Translations under genes and position numbers: made by a program | Part shown: positions 9,284 to 17,421 of the stretch, piece by piece | How positions within the stretch are numbered: position 1 is the stretch's first letter | Layout: every line of letters begins with the position of its first letter | Assembly: GCF_002278075.1 (NCBI RefSeq) | Contig: NZ_CP022989.1 | Span: 3,472,001-3,536,000 of the forward strand | Reading direction: 5' to 3' | Length of the DNA stretch: 64,000 bases | Source: Paraburkholderia aromaticivorans | GTDB lineage: Bacteria; Pseudomonadota; Gammaproteobacteria; Burkholderiales; Burkholderiaceae | Notes under the pieces: model-generated | What the model was told of the DNA's origin: nothing | Database searches by the model: none | What the model saw: the letters and a program-made list of their open reading frames with translations, nothing else

Positions 9284-10207
9284 ATGAGGCATCGTCCATG
9301 CCGTTGGGCCCTGATCCGCGATAGCGCAGTCGGACTTCTGTTTCCGGTCGCCGTAGCGTGTGCTCAAGAACTGGAACCCCGCACCTACTCTCCGTCTCCG
9401 GTCGGCACGCATTTTCTGGTCGGCACATGGTCGTATCTCTCTGGCGATGTGCTGACGGATTCGTCGTTACCCATCACGGGCGTGCGCGCGCAGTTCAATC
9501 TGTGGTCGCTTGCCTATGTGACGACATTCGGCTTTCTCGGGCACACGGCATCGTTGGGGCTGGGGCTACCGTTCGCGCGCGGGAACGTCAGCGGAGATGT
9601 CGTCGATTCACCGACAGAAGTGCACCGTGCCGGTCTGGGCGACATGCGGCTGCGCTTTGCATTCAATCTGTTCGGCAATCCGCCATTGCCTCCCGATGCG
9701 TTTGCCACGCATGAACCGGCAACCGCGGCCGGGACCAGCTTGACGATCATCGTGCCTACGGGTCAATACGATGGCTCGCGGCTAGTCAACATCGGAACCA
9801 ACCGATGGGCATTCAAGCCGGAGTTCGGGGTATCGCAGCCGCTCGGCAACTGGTTCGTCGACGGCTCCGCGGGGGTGTGGTTCTTCACGGCCAACAACGC
9901 GTTCTTTAACGGTAAGCAGCGCACTCAGGCCCCGCTGATGACTTTCCAGATACACGGCGGCTACACCTTTCGGCCCGGGCTGTGGCTCGCCGGCGACCTC
10001 GGATACGTCAGCGGAGGTCGGACCTCGACCAACGGCATAGAGGCGCAAGACCGACAGGCCAACGTGCGATACGGCGTCACGGTGTCCGCGCCGATCGCGC
10101 GCGGATGGTCTACCAAACTCGCGCTTTCGCATGGTCTGGTGACTCGTGCAGGCGGCGACTTTACGTCTATCACGCTGACACTACAGTATCGCTGGTTCGA
10201 TCGATAG
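9284..10207 (+). CDS. Outer-membrane beta-barrel protein (MetA-pathway/phenol-degradation-like transporter)
   Basis: This ~307-residue protein has a signal peptide cleaved after AVACA (mature start QELEPRTYSP). The rest has the alternating polar/hydrophobic pattern of a beta-barrel, and the protein ends in a C-terminal aromatic strand (LQYRWFDR) near the last residue. Sequences such as PTGQYDGSRLVNIGTNRWAF match the 'transporter / MetA-pathway of phenol degradation' barrel family. The ATG at 9284 is chosen because it is the one that gives a proper signal peptide; the frame is open for 190 bp upstream. Its cargo is unknown and no transport partners lie beside it. Confidence 0.75.
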   Translation: MRHRPCRWALIRDSAVGLLFPVAVACAQELEPRTYSPSPVGTHFLVGTWSYLSGDVLTDSSLPITGVRAQFNLWSLAYVTTFGFLGHTASLGLGLPFARGNVSGDVVDSPTEVHRAGLGDMRLRFAFNLFGNPPLPPDAFATHEPATAAGTSLTIIVPTGQYDGSRLVNIGTNRWAFKPEFGVSQPLGNWFVDGSAGVWFFTANNAFFNGKQRTQAPLMTFQIHGGYTFRPGLWLAGDLGYVSGGRTSTNGIEAQDRQANVRYGVTVSAPIARGWSTKLALSHGLVTRAGGDFTSITLTLQYRWFDR

Positions 10208-10302
10208 CTCCATTGCGCCACCTTCTCCGCGCGATGCCCGGCCTCTGATCGCGACGCGAATGATCACGGACGGAGCACCGGGCCAGTGTGAAGCAAGCGA
10301 CT

Positions 10303-11724
10303 TTATGCCTCGCGCGCTCTCAGGAATCTGAAGAACTCCACGCCTTCCTGCAGGCGACGTTTCATCATCTCCCAGCTCACCAGCATTTCGCTGACGATCT
10401 CCCAGATCTTCGTCGGCCTGAAGTAGAAGCGTTTATAGAACTCCTCCACGCCGTGATAGATCTCTTCGCGCGACAAGTGTGGATAGCCGATCGCCGAAAC
10501 CTGCACGCCCGTGGAACTCACCAGGTTGATGACCTTATTCTCTTGCAGCCACCCATTTTCGATGGCCTGCTTATGAAGGCTCGTACCCGGATAGGGCGCG
10601 GCGAGCGACACCTGGATGGTGTGCGGATTGATCTCTTTCGCGTATTGGATCGTCTTCTCGATCGTCTCGCGCGTTTCACCCGGAAGCCCCAGAATGAAGG
10701 TGCCGTGAATCTTGATGCCGAGCTTGTGGCAATCTTCCGTGAAGCGGCGCGCCATATCGGTTCGCAGCCCCTTTTTGACGTTCACGAGGATCTGGTCGTC
10801 GCCTGATTCGTAGCCGACGAGGAGGAGCCGCAAACCGTTTTCCCTCATCACCTTGAGGGTGGAATACGGCACGTTCGCTTTCGCGTTGCACGACCACGTC
10901 ACACCCAGCTTGCCAAGACCGCGGGCGATTTCCTCGGCTCTCGGTTTCAGATCGGTGAACGTATCGTCGTCAAACATGATCTCCTTGATTTCGGGCATGT
11001 TGTCCCTGATCCATTTCACTTCTTCCAGCACGTTCTCGACGGACCGTGTGCGATAGCGATGGCCTCCCACCGTCTGCGGCCATAGGCAGAAGGTGCACCT
11101 GGATTTGCAACCTCGCCCCGTGTAGATGGAGATATAAGGATGCTTGAGGTAGCCGCTAAAGTAATTCTCTGTCTTGAGGTCGCGCTTGTAGATGGGTGCG
11201 ACGAATGGCAACTCGTCCATATTCTCGAGAATAGGCCGGGCTTCGTTGTGCATGATTGCGCCGTCGGGCAGACGGTAGCTCAGTCCGAGAATCGACTCGA
11301 ACGGGAGCCCCTGCGCGACGTCGCGGCACGTGAAGTCGAATTCTTCGCGACACACGAAGTCGATCGCCTTGCACGCCGTAAGCGAACCGTGCGGGTCGAC
11401 GGCGACTTTTGCTCCAACCATGCCGACCAATATCGTGGACTTGCGCTTCTTTAAGTGCTCTGCGAATTGAGCATCGCTCGGGAACGAAGGTGTGCTCGTA
11501 TGAATGATGACGAGGTCGCACTGCTCTGCAATGTCCAGCGACGCCTCCAGAGACAGGCCATCTGCCTGCGCGTCCAGAACGCGGCTATCCTCGATCAGCG
11601 CGGCGGGCTGGGCGAGCCACGTCGGATACCAGAACGATCGAATCTCGCGTTTCGTCTGGAAACGCGAGCCCGCTCCGCCGTCGAAGCCATCGAATGAAGG
11701 TGCCTGCAAAAACAGTGTTTTCAT
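10303..11724 (-). CDS. hpnJ: Hopanoid-associated B12-binding radical SAM protein
   Basis: This 473-residue protein has an N-terminal cobalamin-binding-like domain (about 1-150) and a radical-SAM core with the 4Fe-4S motif CKSRCTFC (Cys at about 206, 210, 213). The opening MKTLFLQAPSFDGFDGGAGS is characteristic of HpnJ. In established work HpnJ acts in late hopanoid side-chain modification, leading to the cyclitol ether headgroup after HpnI and HpnK. The ATG at 11724 is chosen because conservation begins there, though the frame stays open about 240 bp upstream. hpnI lies 1.5 kb away on the other strand; hpnK is not in this window. Confidence 0.9.
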   Translation of the reverse strand: MKTLFLQAPSFDGFDGGAGSRFQTKREIRSFWYPTWLAQPAALIEDSRVLDAQADGLSLEASLDIAEQCDLVIIHTSTPSFPSDAQFAEHLKKRKSTILVGMVGAKVAVDPHGSLTACKAIDFVCREEFDFTCRDVAQGLPFESILGLSYRLPDGAIMHNEARPILENMDELPFVAPIYKRDLKTENYFSGYLKHPYISIYTGRGCKSRCTFCLWPQTVGGHRYRTRSVENVLEEVKWIRDNMPEIKEIMFDDDTFTDLKPRAEEIARGLGKLGVTWSCNAKANVPYSTLKVMRENGLRLLLVGYESGDDQILVNVKKGLRTDMARRFTEDCHKLGIKIHGTFILGLPGETRETIEKTIQYAKEINPHTIQVSLAAPYPGTSLHKQAIENGWLQENKVINLVSSTGVQVSAIGYPHLSREEIYHGVEEFYKRFYFRPTKIWEIVSEMLVSWEMMKRRLQEGVEFFRFLRAREA

Positions 11725-12113
11725 AGATGCTCTCGAAGAAAGTTGTCTGCCTGCGCGAGATCGATCACCCGCACAAGCGCGCCGGGCGTCGGCGATGCTC
11801 GGGAACTGGATGCATGTACTCAACGTTGAGCCGGTCGCTGCGATCGATGGTATTAACGCCACCCCCCCTTCAGGGAAATTCGAGGACAGCCAGAAAAGGC
11901 GGGGCCATCGTCGTCCCGTGCGAACCGAACGGCAGGGACATGGCGCAGCGGAGCCTGCGGCTGTCACTGGGGAACGAAGGGACGTTCAAGAATACTACGA
12001 ATCATCGGCTCGACAGAAAGGGTTTTTCTCGCATAGTCTAGTTGAGGATCCCTTGAGATTGTGTTGCCCGTCGGCAAGTTGTAAGCACTGTTTCATCAAG
12101 CGGGAGGCGATGT
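11725..12113. other. Intergenic region upstream of hpnJ
   Basis: About 390 bp separate the divergent hpnJ and the small gene at 12114. The stretch holds a C-rich run near 11862-11870 and no convincing coding sequence. Promoters for both flanking genes should lie here, but I cannot place -35/-10 pairs with confidence. Confidence 0.5.
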
Positions 12114-12455
12114 ATGACGCAAGGTCGACACAACGTGCGCGGTGTGCCTGTCGGCGCAGGCCGGCACATCAGTCCGGCGGAATTCCTGCTAATGGCAGGC
12201 TTTCTTGTGTACCGCGCGCCCGATGCGCCGGCCTCTGCCCGAGCTGCGGCCCGACGTGTACTGGATGCCACTTTCGGGGCAGCGGCGGCTCTCGGATTCG
12301 CCGATTCGGCCGCTCTCGAAACCATGATGGCGCATGCGGACAGGTCTTCGCGCATATGGGCGCTTGCGGAACGGGCCACTTCCGCCGTCGGCGATACGAC
12401 TGCTTTTCTGCAGGTCGTCCGCAGTGCCGGCGTGACGCTCGAGTGGGACGCGTAA
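12114..12455 (+). CDS. Small hypothetical protein, 113 aa
   Basis: I do not recognise this protein. The ATG is preceded by a strong GGGAGGCG ribosome-binding site with good spacing, which makes translation likely. It is alanine-rich and predicted helical, with no signal peptide and only a weakly hydrophobic segment (FLLMAGFLVY, about residues 24-33). No metal or catalytic motif is evident. It stands alone between hpnJ and hpnI and is flanked on both sides by long non-coding stretches. It may be a lineage-specific gene. Confidence 0.55.
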   Translation: MTQGRHNVRGVPVGAGRHISPAEFLLMAGFLVYRAPDAPASARAAARRVLDATFGAAAALGFADSAALETMMAHADRSSRIWALAERATSAVGDTTAFLQVVRSAGVTLEWDA

Positions 12456-13241
12456 TTGGGCAGGCGCCGCATAGCGGCAACGATTCCAGAAGCTGGCTCG
12501 TTGGCGCGCGACGGTTTAGGGTAACCACTTGTGCATGGGAAACAACATAGGTAGCGCAGTGCCTCTCTCCTGTCATATTTCCCAACGCAGTGCCGCGCCG
12601 CAGTCATTTCCGCACAGTCCACTCTCTATTCGTCGCCACCCTCTGTTCGCAGCACAAACCGCTCTTTTTCGATCTATAAAGGCAAGACAGAATCAACGAC
12701 GTGAGCGCGTGAGCGTCATGCCACGTTCTTGTTAGCCAGTGCGCAAATCGACCCGCAACAGATATCGGCAAAAAGCGACAAACCCCCTATACTTCCGAAC
12801 ACTAATGGGCAGGAAGTGCCGCCCGTTTTCCCGTTGCGCCATAGGGAAGGCAACGCGCAGTCGGGCCATACTGGTTGTACATCATGCGTGAGTTTCTGGC
12901 TTGCGAATGTGGACGACTTAAGTAGCTGATTCAGGTGTCCGGTGTTCGATTGGAAGTGTCAGGCAAACGGAAAGGGGACGCTCACGCGGAACTGAATTCG
13001 ACCGCCAGGCTCTTCTTCGTTGTTGACAAGGAAGATCAGGCCTCGTTGCATTCTCGTCAATCACGTTGATCTTCAGAGGCCTCTCGCGTGTCTCGTACCT
13101 GATATCCGCATGCTCGCCACGACGGGACTCGAACTGCAGCGCGAGTTGGAACCCGCGGGCCCTCGGATATTCTTCGCGACAACGCGTACGTCGCCGCGAG
13201 CGTCAGGTGATGGTGCTCGGGTTAGCCGGCAAGAGCAACAA
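12456..13241. other. Long intergenic stretch before hpnI
   Basis: About 790 bp without a convincing intact gene lie here. The left part has AT-richer patches (around 12650-12700 and 12770-12800) unlike the coding DNA nearby. The right part, 12959-13200, reads on the minus strand like broken coding sequence (see that entry). The hpnI promoter must lie within it. Confidence 0.5.
12959..13200 (-). pseudogene. Possible decayed gene remnant
   Basis: Protein-like text on the minus strand continues across three frames. A segment reading GDVRVVAKNIRGPAG is followed in another frame by FQLALQFESRRGEHADIRYE and KINVIDENATRPD. A third frame continues LIFLVNNEEEPGGRIQFRVS and stops at 12959-12961 (TGA). 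Two frame changes would be needed to join them. I cannot name the family, and the match to a single ancestral protein is my reading only. High-GC DNA can yield such text by chance. Confidence 0.25.
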
Positions 13242-14522
13242 ATGGGGCTGATCGCCTTCGCAGGGTCTCTACACGGGGTACCTATGTTTCTCATCGGGCT
13301 TGCGCTTCTATCCGGCGCGTGCGTCGTGCTGGGGATTGTCTACACGCTACTGGCCGGCGCATTGATCGGGCGTTTCTTCGCCCGCACGACATCGGAGCCC
13401 ACCAGCTTTCCGCCCGTCACGATCGTCAAACCGTTGCACGGCGACGAGCGGACCTTGCTAACCAACCTGTCGAGCGCTTGCCAGCAGGACTATCCAGGCC
13501 CGGTGCAATTCCTGTTCGGCGTGCACGACGGCGAGGATCCGGCGTTGCAGGCAGTCGAACAATTGCGCCTGCTGCACCCCAACGCGCATATCACGGTAGT
13601 GGTCGATGCGCGCCTCTATGGCCCCAACCGCAAGATGAGCAACATTCTCAACATGCTGCCCGAGGCACGGCACGATGTGCTGGTGTTCGCGGACAGCGAC
13701 GTCAGCGTGGGCAGCGGCTATCTGCGCCATGTGATCGGCGAGTTGCAGAAGCCAGGCGTGGGACTTGTCACGTGCGCCTATCGCGGACTGCCCGATCCGG
13801 GTTTCTGGCCGCGCCTGTCGGCGATGGCGACCAATTACCAGTTCCTCCCGAGCGTCGTGACGGGGCTTGCGCTCGGTATGGCGCGTCCGTGCTTTGGGCA
13901 GACGATTGCAATGCGGCGCGAAACGCTCGAGAAGATCGGCGGCTTTGCCGGGTTCGTGCATCACCTGGCCGAGGACCATGCGATCGGCGAAGCGGTGCGC
14001 ATGATCGGCGAGAAGGTCGCGATTGCGCCGTTCACGGTGTCGCACGCATGCGTCGAAACCAGCGCTGCCAAGCTGATTACGCATGAATTGCGCTGGAGCC
14101 GGACCATCCGGACAATCGATCCGCTCGGTCATCTAGGCTCGGCGCTGACTCATCCGTTCGCGTTCGCCCTGTTGGCGGTGCTGTTCTCCGGCGGCGCCGT
14201 ATGGGCGTGGCTGCTTGCGGCGCTGGCGCTGCTCGCGCGGCAGACGTTGAAGGTTCTGTCGGACCGGGCGTTGCGGCAACCACATCGTGACCTGTGGCTG
14301 TTGCCGCTCTGGGATATCGTGTCATTTTCGATCTTCGTGGCGAGTTTCCTGTCGAGCCGGGTCCGCTGGCGCGGCTTCACCTTCAAGGTAGACCGCAACG
14401 GCCGGTTATCACCGGTCAGAACCAATGACGGCAACGCTGATTCACGTGGAAGGCTGCGCGAGTTCGAAGCACCGAGCCCGGAAACGGCGGAGTGTAGCGG
14501 CGCAGTCGATAAAGCCATCTAA
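13242..14522 (+). CDS. hpnI: Bacteriohopanetetrol glucosamine biosynthesis glycosyltransferase
   Basis: This ~426-residue membrane glycosyltransferase is of the ceramide-glucosyltransferase-like GT21 type. It has an N-terminal membrane segment, the donor-site DSD motif (VFADSDVSV), an AEDH acidic motif, an ELRW motif equivalent to (Q/R)xxRW, and two or three C-terminal membrane helices. HpnI is known to add an N-acetylhexosamine to bacteriohopanetetrol. The start is uncertain: ATG 13242 is used here. ATG 13284 begins right at the first membrane helix and has GGGG just upstream. Upstream in-frame sequence to 13020 looks non-genic. Confidence 0.88.
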   Translation: MGLIAFAGSLHGVPMFLIGLALLSGACVVLGIVYTLLAGALIGRFFARTTSEPTSFPPVTIVKPLHGDERTLLTNLSSACQQDYPGPVQFLFGVHDGEDPALQAVEQLRLLHPNAHITVVVDARLYGPNRKMSNILNMLPEARHDVLVFADSDVSVGSGYLRHVIGELQKPGVGLVTCAYRGLPDPGFWPRLSAMATNYQFLPSVVTGLALGMARPCFGQTIAMRRETLEKIGGFAGFVHHLAEDHAIGEAVRMIGEKVAIAPFTVSHACVETSAAKLITHELRWSRTIRTIDPLGHLGSALTHPFAFALLAVLFSGGAVWAWLLAALALLARQTLKVLSDRALRQPHRDLWLLPLWDIVSFSIFVASFLSSRVRWRGFTFKVDRNGRLSPVRTNDGNADSRGRLREFEAPSPETAECSGAVDKAI

Positions 14523-14787
14523 TCAGGATAACTATTCTTGAGATGTTCCTGGGCGCCTAGGATCGCCTTGTACCGTATTCAATATTCGTTGGGCAATGAA
14601 GCTTGCGCGAACAACCTCTCCTTGCGCTGACGATTCACTGGTCGAGGAGGCCATCGCCACTTCGTCGTTTCGAATGTAACGAATACATCTGACAGCAGCG
14701 CACACCTGCCTCCGCTCGTCGAGCCGGGGCGCAACGCTCCATCCGAGCGGGACTGCGAGGCGCGCTCACCTGTCGTGGAGCACTTCC

Positions 14788-15291
14788 ATGCTTAACCGAC
14801 TTGCATTCCTGATCGTGGGTACCGCGGCGTTGATGCTCGCGGGTTGCACCGCACCGCATCAGCAGGTGGAGGCTGGCGCGGACCAGTCCGTACTCGTTGC
14901 ACGCCTGGGTCCCCCCAAGGAAACGTACGATCTGCCGAACGGCGGCAAGCGGCTGATGTGGCCGACCCAACCCATGGGAACGACGACAACGGCAGCGGAC
15001 ATCGACGCTTCCGGCAAAGTACTCAGTGTCCGGCAAGTCCTTCAGGACAATGAGTTCCATCGTGCGGAGGTAGGAAAGTGGACCCGGGACGACGTGCTGG
15101 TCAACTTCGGCCGCCCTTTCGAAACCTCCTACTTCAAGCGGACGAGCAGAGAAGTGTGGTCCTACCGGTATTTGGAGAACAACATCGACCATCTGATCTA
15201 CCACTTCTACTTCGACGATCAGGGCGTTCTGCGACAAACGCAGAGATCACCCGATCCGCAATTCGATCCGAGCCAGCGCAATCGATTCTAG
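14788..15291 (+). CDS. Outer-membrane lipoprotein with BamE/SmpA-like repeats
   Basis: This 167-residue protein has a lipoprotein signal peptide and lipobox LAGC (Cys at about residue 19). Two related modules follow, each of the form (V)LxxxGxPxET: ARLGPPKETYDL at about 36-47 and VNFGRPFETSYF at about 109-120. This is the BamE/SmpA/OmlA fold pattern seen in many Burkholderiaceae lipoproteins. It is probably anchored in the periplasmic face of the outer membrane. A GTGGAGCACTTCC ribosome-binding stretch precedes the ATG. It is not BamE itself, which is shorter. The function is unknown. Confidence 0.8.
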   Translation: MLNRLAFLIVGTAALMLAGCTAPHQQVEAGADQSVLVARLGPPKETYDLPNGGKRLMWPTQPMGTTTTAADIDASGKVLSVRQVLQDNEFHRAEVGKWTRDDVLVNFGRPFETSYFKRTSREVWSYRYLENNIDHLIYHFYFDDQGVLRQTQRSPDPQFDPSQRNRF

Positions 15292-15509
15292 CGACAGCAA
15301 GCGGGCGATACCGTCATCTCACGCCATGGACCTGGCTGGCGGGCGACGATGCCCGTGCCGCAAATCGCGCGCGAGACCATTCGAATTGGGGGCGCGGCGA
15401 GGTTATGACGTAGTTCGTGTAGTCGACGGCGACCCGTTGTTATGAACGCACGCGTCACCCGGTCTTGCCTGCAGAACTATCGACACTCATTTCACTTCTG
15501 GAGACCAAC

Positions 15510-15734
15510 ATGAACGGACGCCGTGGACCCGCTCTCGCATTCGTTGCCTACGTCGCCCTGGCGTTCCTGCCGGCGCCTGCGGCATTGGCTCAGACTGGTG
15601 CCGCGGGAACCAGACAGATGCAGGACACCCAGCGCAAAGCCCACCAGAAGGCTCGCGATGCCAAAAAAGACACCCACCATGACGCGGACACCCAGAATGA
15701 AAAGAAAGCCAAACCGGCTTCCGACGCTCAATGA
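15510..15734 (+). CDS. Small secreted, highly charged protein, 74 aa
   Basis: An N-terminal signal peptide (ALAFVAYVALAFLPAP, cleavage after AALAQ) is followed by a ~45-residue Lys/Asp/His-rich tail with no hydrophobic core, ending KPASDAQ. The mature part is probably disordered and periplasmic. CTGGAGACC upstream of ATG 15510 serves as ribosome-binding site; an in-frame ATG at 15465 would disrupt the signal peptide. Family and function are not recognised. Confidence 0.6.
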   Translation: MNGRRGPALAFVAYVALAFLPAPAALAQTGAAGTRQMQDTQRKAHQKARDAKKDTHHDADTQNEKKAKPASDAQ

Positions 15735-15805
15735 CCGTCGCAAACGCCGCACAACGCTGCGTTGTGGCGGGTGTTGAATCAGAGAGGCGGATTGGCAAAC
15801 CTTCA

Positions 15806-15861
15806 GCGCTGTGCGCTGTGCGCTGTGCGCTGTGCGCTGTGCGCTGTGCGCTGTGCGCTGT
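15806..15861. repeat. 7-bp tandem repeat, (GCGCTGT)x8
   Basis: Eight perfect head-to-tail copies of GCGCTGT lie between the small secreted protein gene and the tRNA-Leu terminator. The unit is not a multiple of three and lies outside any called gene. Copy number is likely to vary by replication slippage. Confidence 0.95.
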
Positions 15862-15892
15862 GCTCCGCTTCAGCGAAGTGGGCGGGGCGGGC

Positions 15893-15932
15893 AAAAGCAA
15901 AAAAGGCCACGTACCTTTGACGGTACATGGCC
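15893..15932 (-). terminator. Rho-independent terminator of tRNA-Leu
   Basis: On the minus strand the arms GGCCATGTACC and GGTACGTGGCC (one mismatch) enclose a six-base loop and are followed by TTTTTTGCTTTT. It begins 20 bp downstream of the tRNA 3' end. On the plus strand the same hairpin could also act weakly. Confidence 0.85.
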
Positions 15933-15952
15933 TTCTTTATGGTGCTTCTTTA

Positions 15953-16039
15953 TGGTGCGTGAGGCCGGACTCGAACCGGCACGAGATTGCTCCCGTCAGG
16001 ACCTAAACCTGGTGCGTCTACCAATTTCGCCACTCACGC
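15953..16039 (-). tRNA. tRNA-Leu, anticodon TAG
   Basis: The 87-nt gene has a full 7-bp acceptor stem (GCGTGAG pairing with CTCACGC), a D-arm GCGAAATTGGTAGACGC, and an anticodon loop TTTAGGT. A class II variable arm and the T-arm GGTTCGAGTCC follow, and the 3' CCA is encoded. It decodes CUA and related leucine codons. It is followed by a strong terminator and preceded on the same strand by a decayed tRNA-Leu(CAG) copy. Confidence 0.96.
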
Positions 16040-16139
16040 GAATATTTATACCTAGCAGGCAGGACCGCTGCGATATGGCGTGCGATACAGACCTCCGCGA
16101 CCCGCCGACCTCTGCGAGACGCGGCAAAGACCCTTATTG

Positions 16140-16230
16140 TACAAGGATTCCCGGGCGTTTCGGACCTGCTCCCGCTGTACGGAGCAACAGAACCTGAACC
16201 CGGTGCGTCTGCCGATTTCGCGACCTTCGC
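16140..16230 (-). pseudogene. Decayed tRNA-Leu(CAG) copy
   Basis: Reading the minus strand from 16230, the sequence GCGAAGG matches a tRNA-Leu(CAG) acceptor 5' strand. It is followed by GCGAAATCGGCAGACGCACC (D-arm) and an anticodon loop TTCAGGT (CAG). A variable arm comes next, with a perfect TGCTCC/GGAGCA stem. The anticodon stem has mismatches, the T-arm is broken, and only CCTT of the 3' acceptor strand remains, with no CCA. It sits about 100 bp upstream of the intact tRNA-Leu(TAG) on the same strand. I infer a dead gene; processing into a stable RNA is possible but unproven. Confidence 0.65.
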
Positions 16231-16380
16231 GGCCGGACATGGCGCGAGGCGCCTGCCCGTTGTCCTGCATGCTGTCAGTCGCGCCGGAAACACGCGCCCG
16301 AAAGCGTAAGCGCGAGATTCTAACCGATTGATTCGCGCTTGTCTGCATTTGCCCGGCATCTGTCGAGGCGGCGCCGATGC

Positions 16381-16386
16381 TACAAT
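16381..16386 (+). promoter_or_regulatory. Putative -10 element TACAAT
   Basis: GCTACAATTTTCGG lies ~65 bp upstream of the GTG start at 16452. A clear -35 at 17 bp was not found. Very similar TACAAT boxes precede serB and rimO in this window. Confidence 0.4.
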
Positions 16387-16451
16387 TTTCGGCCCGATGC
16401 ACGCATGACGTGCTCCCTGTTCGCTTGCCCTTCCGCCACATTCCCAATCCA

Positions 16452-17276
16452 GTGAATTTCGAAGAATATTGCCAGCAGAAAGCGGCGCCGCCCGGATCGA
16501 GCACCTACTATGCGCTTCGGCGGGCGCCCGCAGCCAGTCAGCCGCTGTTGACCGCGCTGTTCGCGCTGCGGCGCGAATTCGAGGAAACGGTCAAGGAACT
16601 CAGCGATCCGGCCATCGGCCGTACGAAACTCGCGTGGTGGCAAAACGAAATCGCCGCGCTGGCTTCGGACTCGCCGTCGCATCCGGTGTCCAAGGCGCTG
16701 GCGGCATACCTGCCCGATGTGAAGGCCGAGTATCCGGCGTTGCAGACCTTGCTCGCCGGTTTCGAAATGGACCTCGACCAGGCCCGTTACCTCGACTACC
16801 CGAATCTGCGGCGCTACGTGCAAGGGGTGGGCGGCACTTTCGCGTCGCTGGTCGCGCGCGCCACGGCGAAAGATTCGGCACAGGCGTCGACGTGGTCCGC
16901 GCCGCTCGGCGAAGCGCTGATGCTTGCGCAATTCGTGGTCGAAACCGGCCACGATGCGCGTCACGGCCGCATCTATATTCCGATCGACGAAATGCAGCGC
17001 TTCAATGTCACCGCCGCGGATCTGATCAATCGGAAATACACCGAGGCGTTCACCGAACTGATGCGCTTCGAGACCAAGCGCGCCCGCGACGCATTGCAGA
17101 ACGCGCTCGGCGCCGTGCCCGCGAGCGAGCGCCGCACGCAGCGCACGCTGGTCGCGCAGGCCGCGCTGGCGTCGGCGCTGCTGGATGAAATCGAACGCGA
17201 CGGCTATCACGTTCTGCATCAACGCATCGCGTTGACGCCGATTCGCAAGCTTTGGATCGCGTGGCGCGCAAAGTGA
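16452..17276 (+). CDS. Squalene/phytoene synthase family protein with altered Asp-rich motif
   Basis: This 274-residue all-helical protein of the trans-isoprenyl-diphosphate head-to-head synthase family resembles HpnD over its length (SSTYYALRRAP, ALFALRREF, RTKLAWWQNE, DARHGRIYIPIDEM). The first Asp-rich motif, DDxxDE in HpnD-like enzymes, reads EETVKE here. The second reads GHDARHGRIY in place of G-E/D-D-x-R. The catalytic Mg2+-diphosphate site therefore looks changed. It may be a non-catalytic paralogue comparable to NDUFAF6-type assembly factors, or an enzyme with different needs. The start is GTG 16452 (VNFEEYCQQ), where conservation begins. It stands alone rather than in an hpnCDE operon. 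Confidence 0.75.
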   Translation: MNFEEYCQQKAAPPGSSTYYALRRAPAASQPLLTALFALRREFEETVKELSDPAIGRTKLAWWQNEIAALASDSPSHPVSKALAAYLPDVKAEYPALQTLLAGFEMDLDQARYLDYPNLRRYVQGVGGTFASLVARATAKDSAQASTWSAPLGEALMLAQFVVETGHDARHGRIYIPIDEMQRFNVTAADLINRKYTEAFTELMRFETKRARDALQNALGAVPASERRTQRTLVAQAALASALLDEIERDGYHVLHQRIALTPIRKLWIAWRAK

Positions 17277-17421
17277 CCGGGTGGCGCGGCCGTCTGGCGC
17301 CAGATCCGCTCAGCGCTTTGTCAAAGGCGTTGTTGAAGAAGGCGCGTGAAAGCCGCCGATAAACACGTCGCCAAAGGAGTAGGTCGCCAAAGGCTTCGCA
17401 AACGCGTTGCCGCCGGCGCAG

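Larger units (their letters stand above)
16040..16451. other. Intergenic region with the tRNA remnant
   Basis: About 410 bp between tRNA-Leu and the squalene-synthase-like gene contain the decayed tRNA (16140-16230) and, on the plus strand, a TACAAT -10 box at 16381-16386. I see nothing else of substance. Confidence 0.6.

Noticed and set aside
11504..12550. A 348-codon plus-strand frame overlapping hpnJ 5' end and the 113-aa gene
   Set aside because: It overlaps supported genes in another frame and shows no family features.
16140..16230. Integrase attachment duplicate of tRNA-Leu
   Set aside because: Element insertion duplicates tRNA 3' ends, but here the 5' part of a different isoacceptor is kept and there is no integrase.
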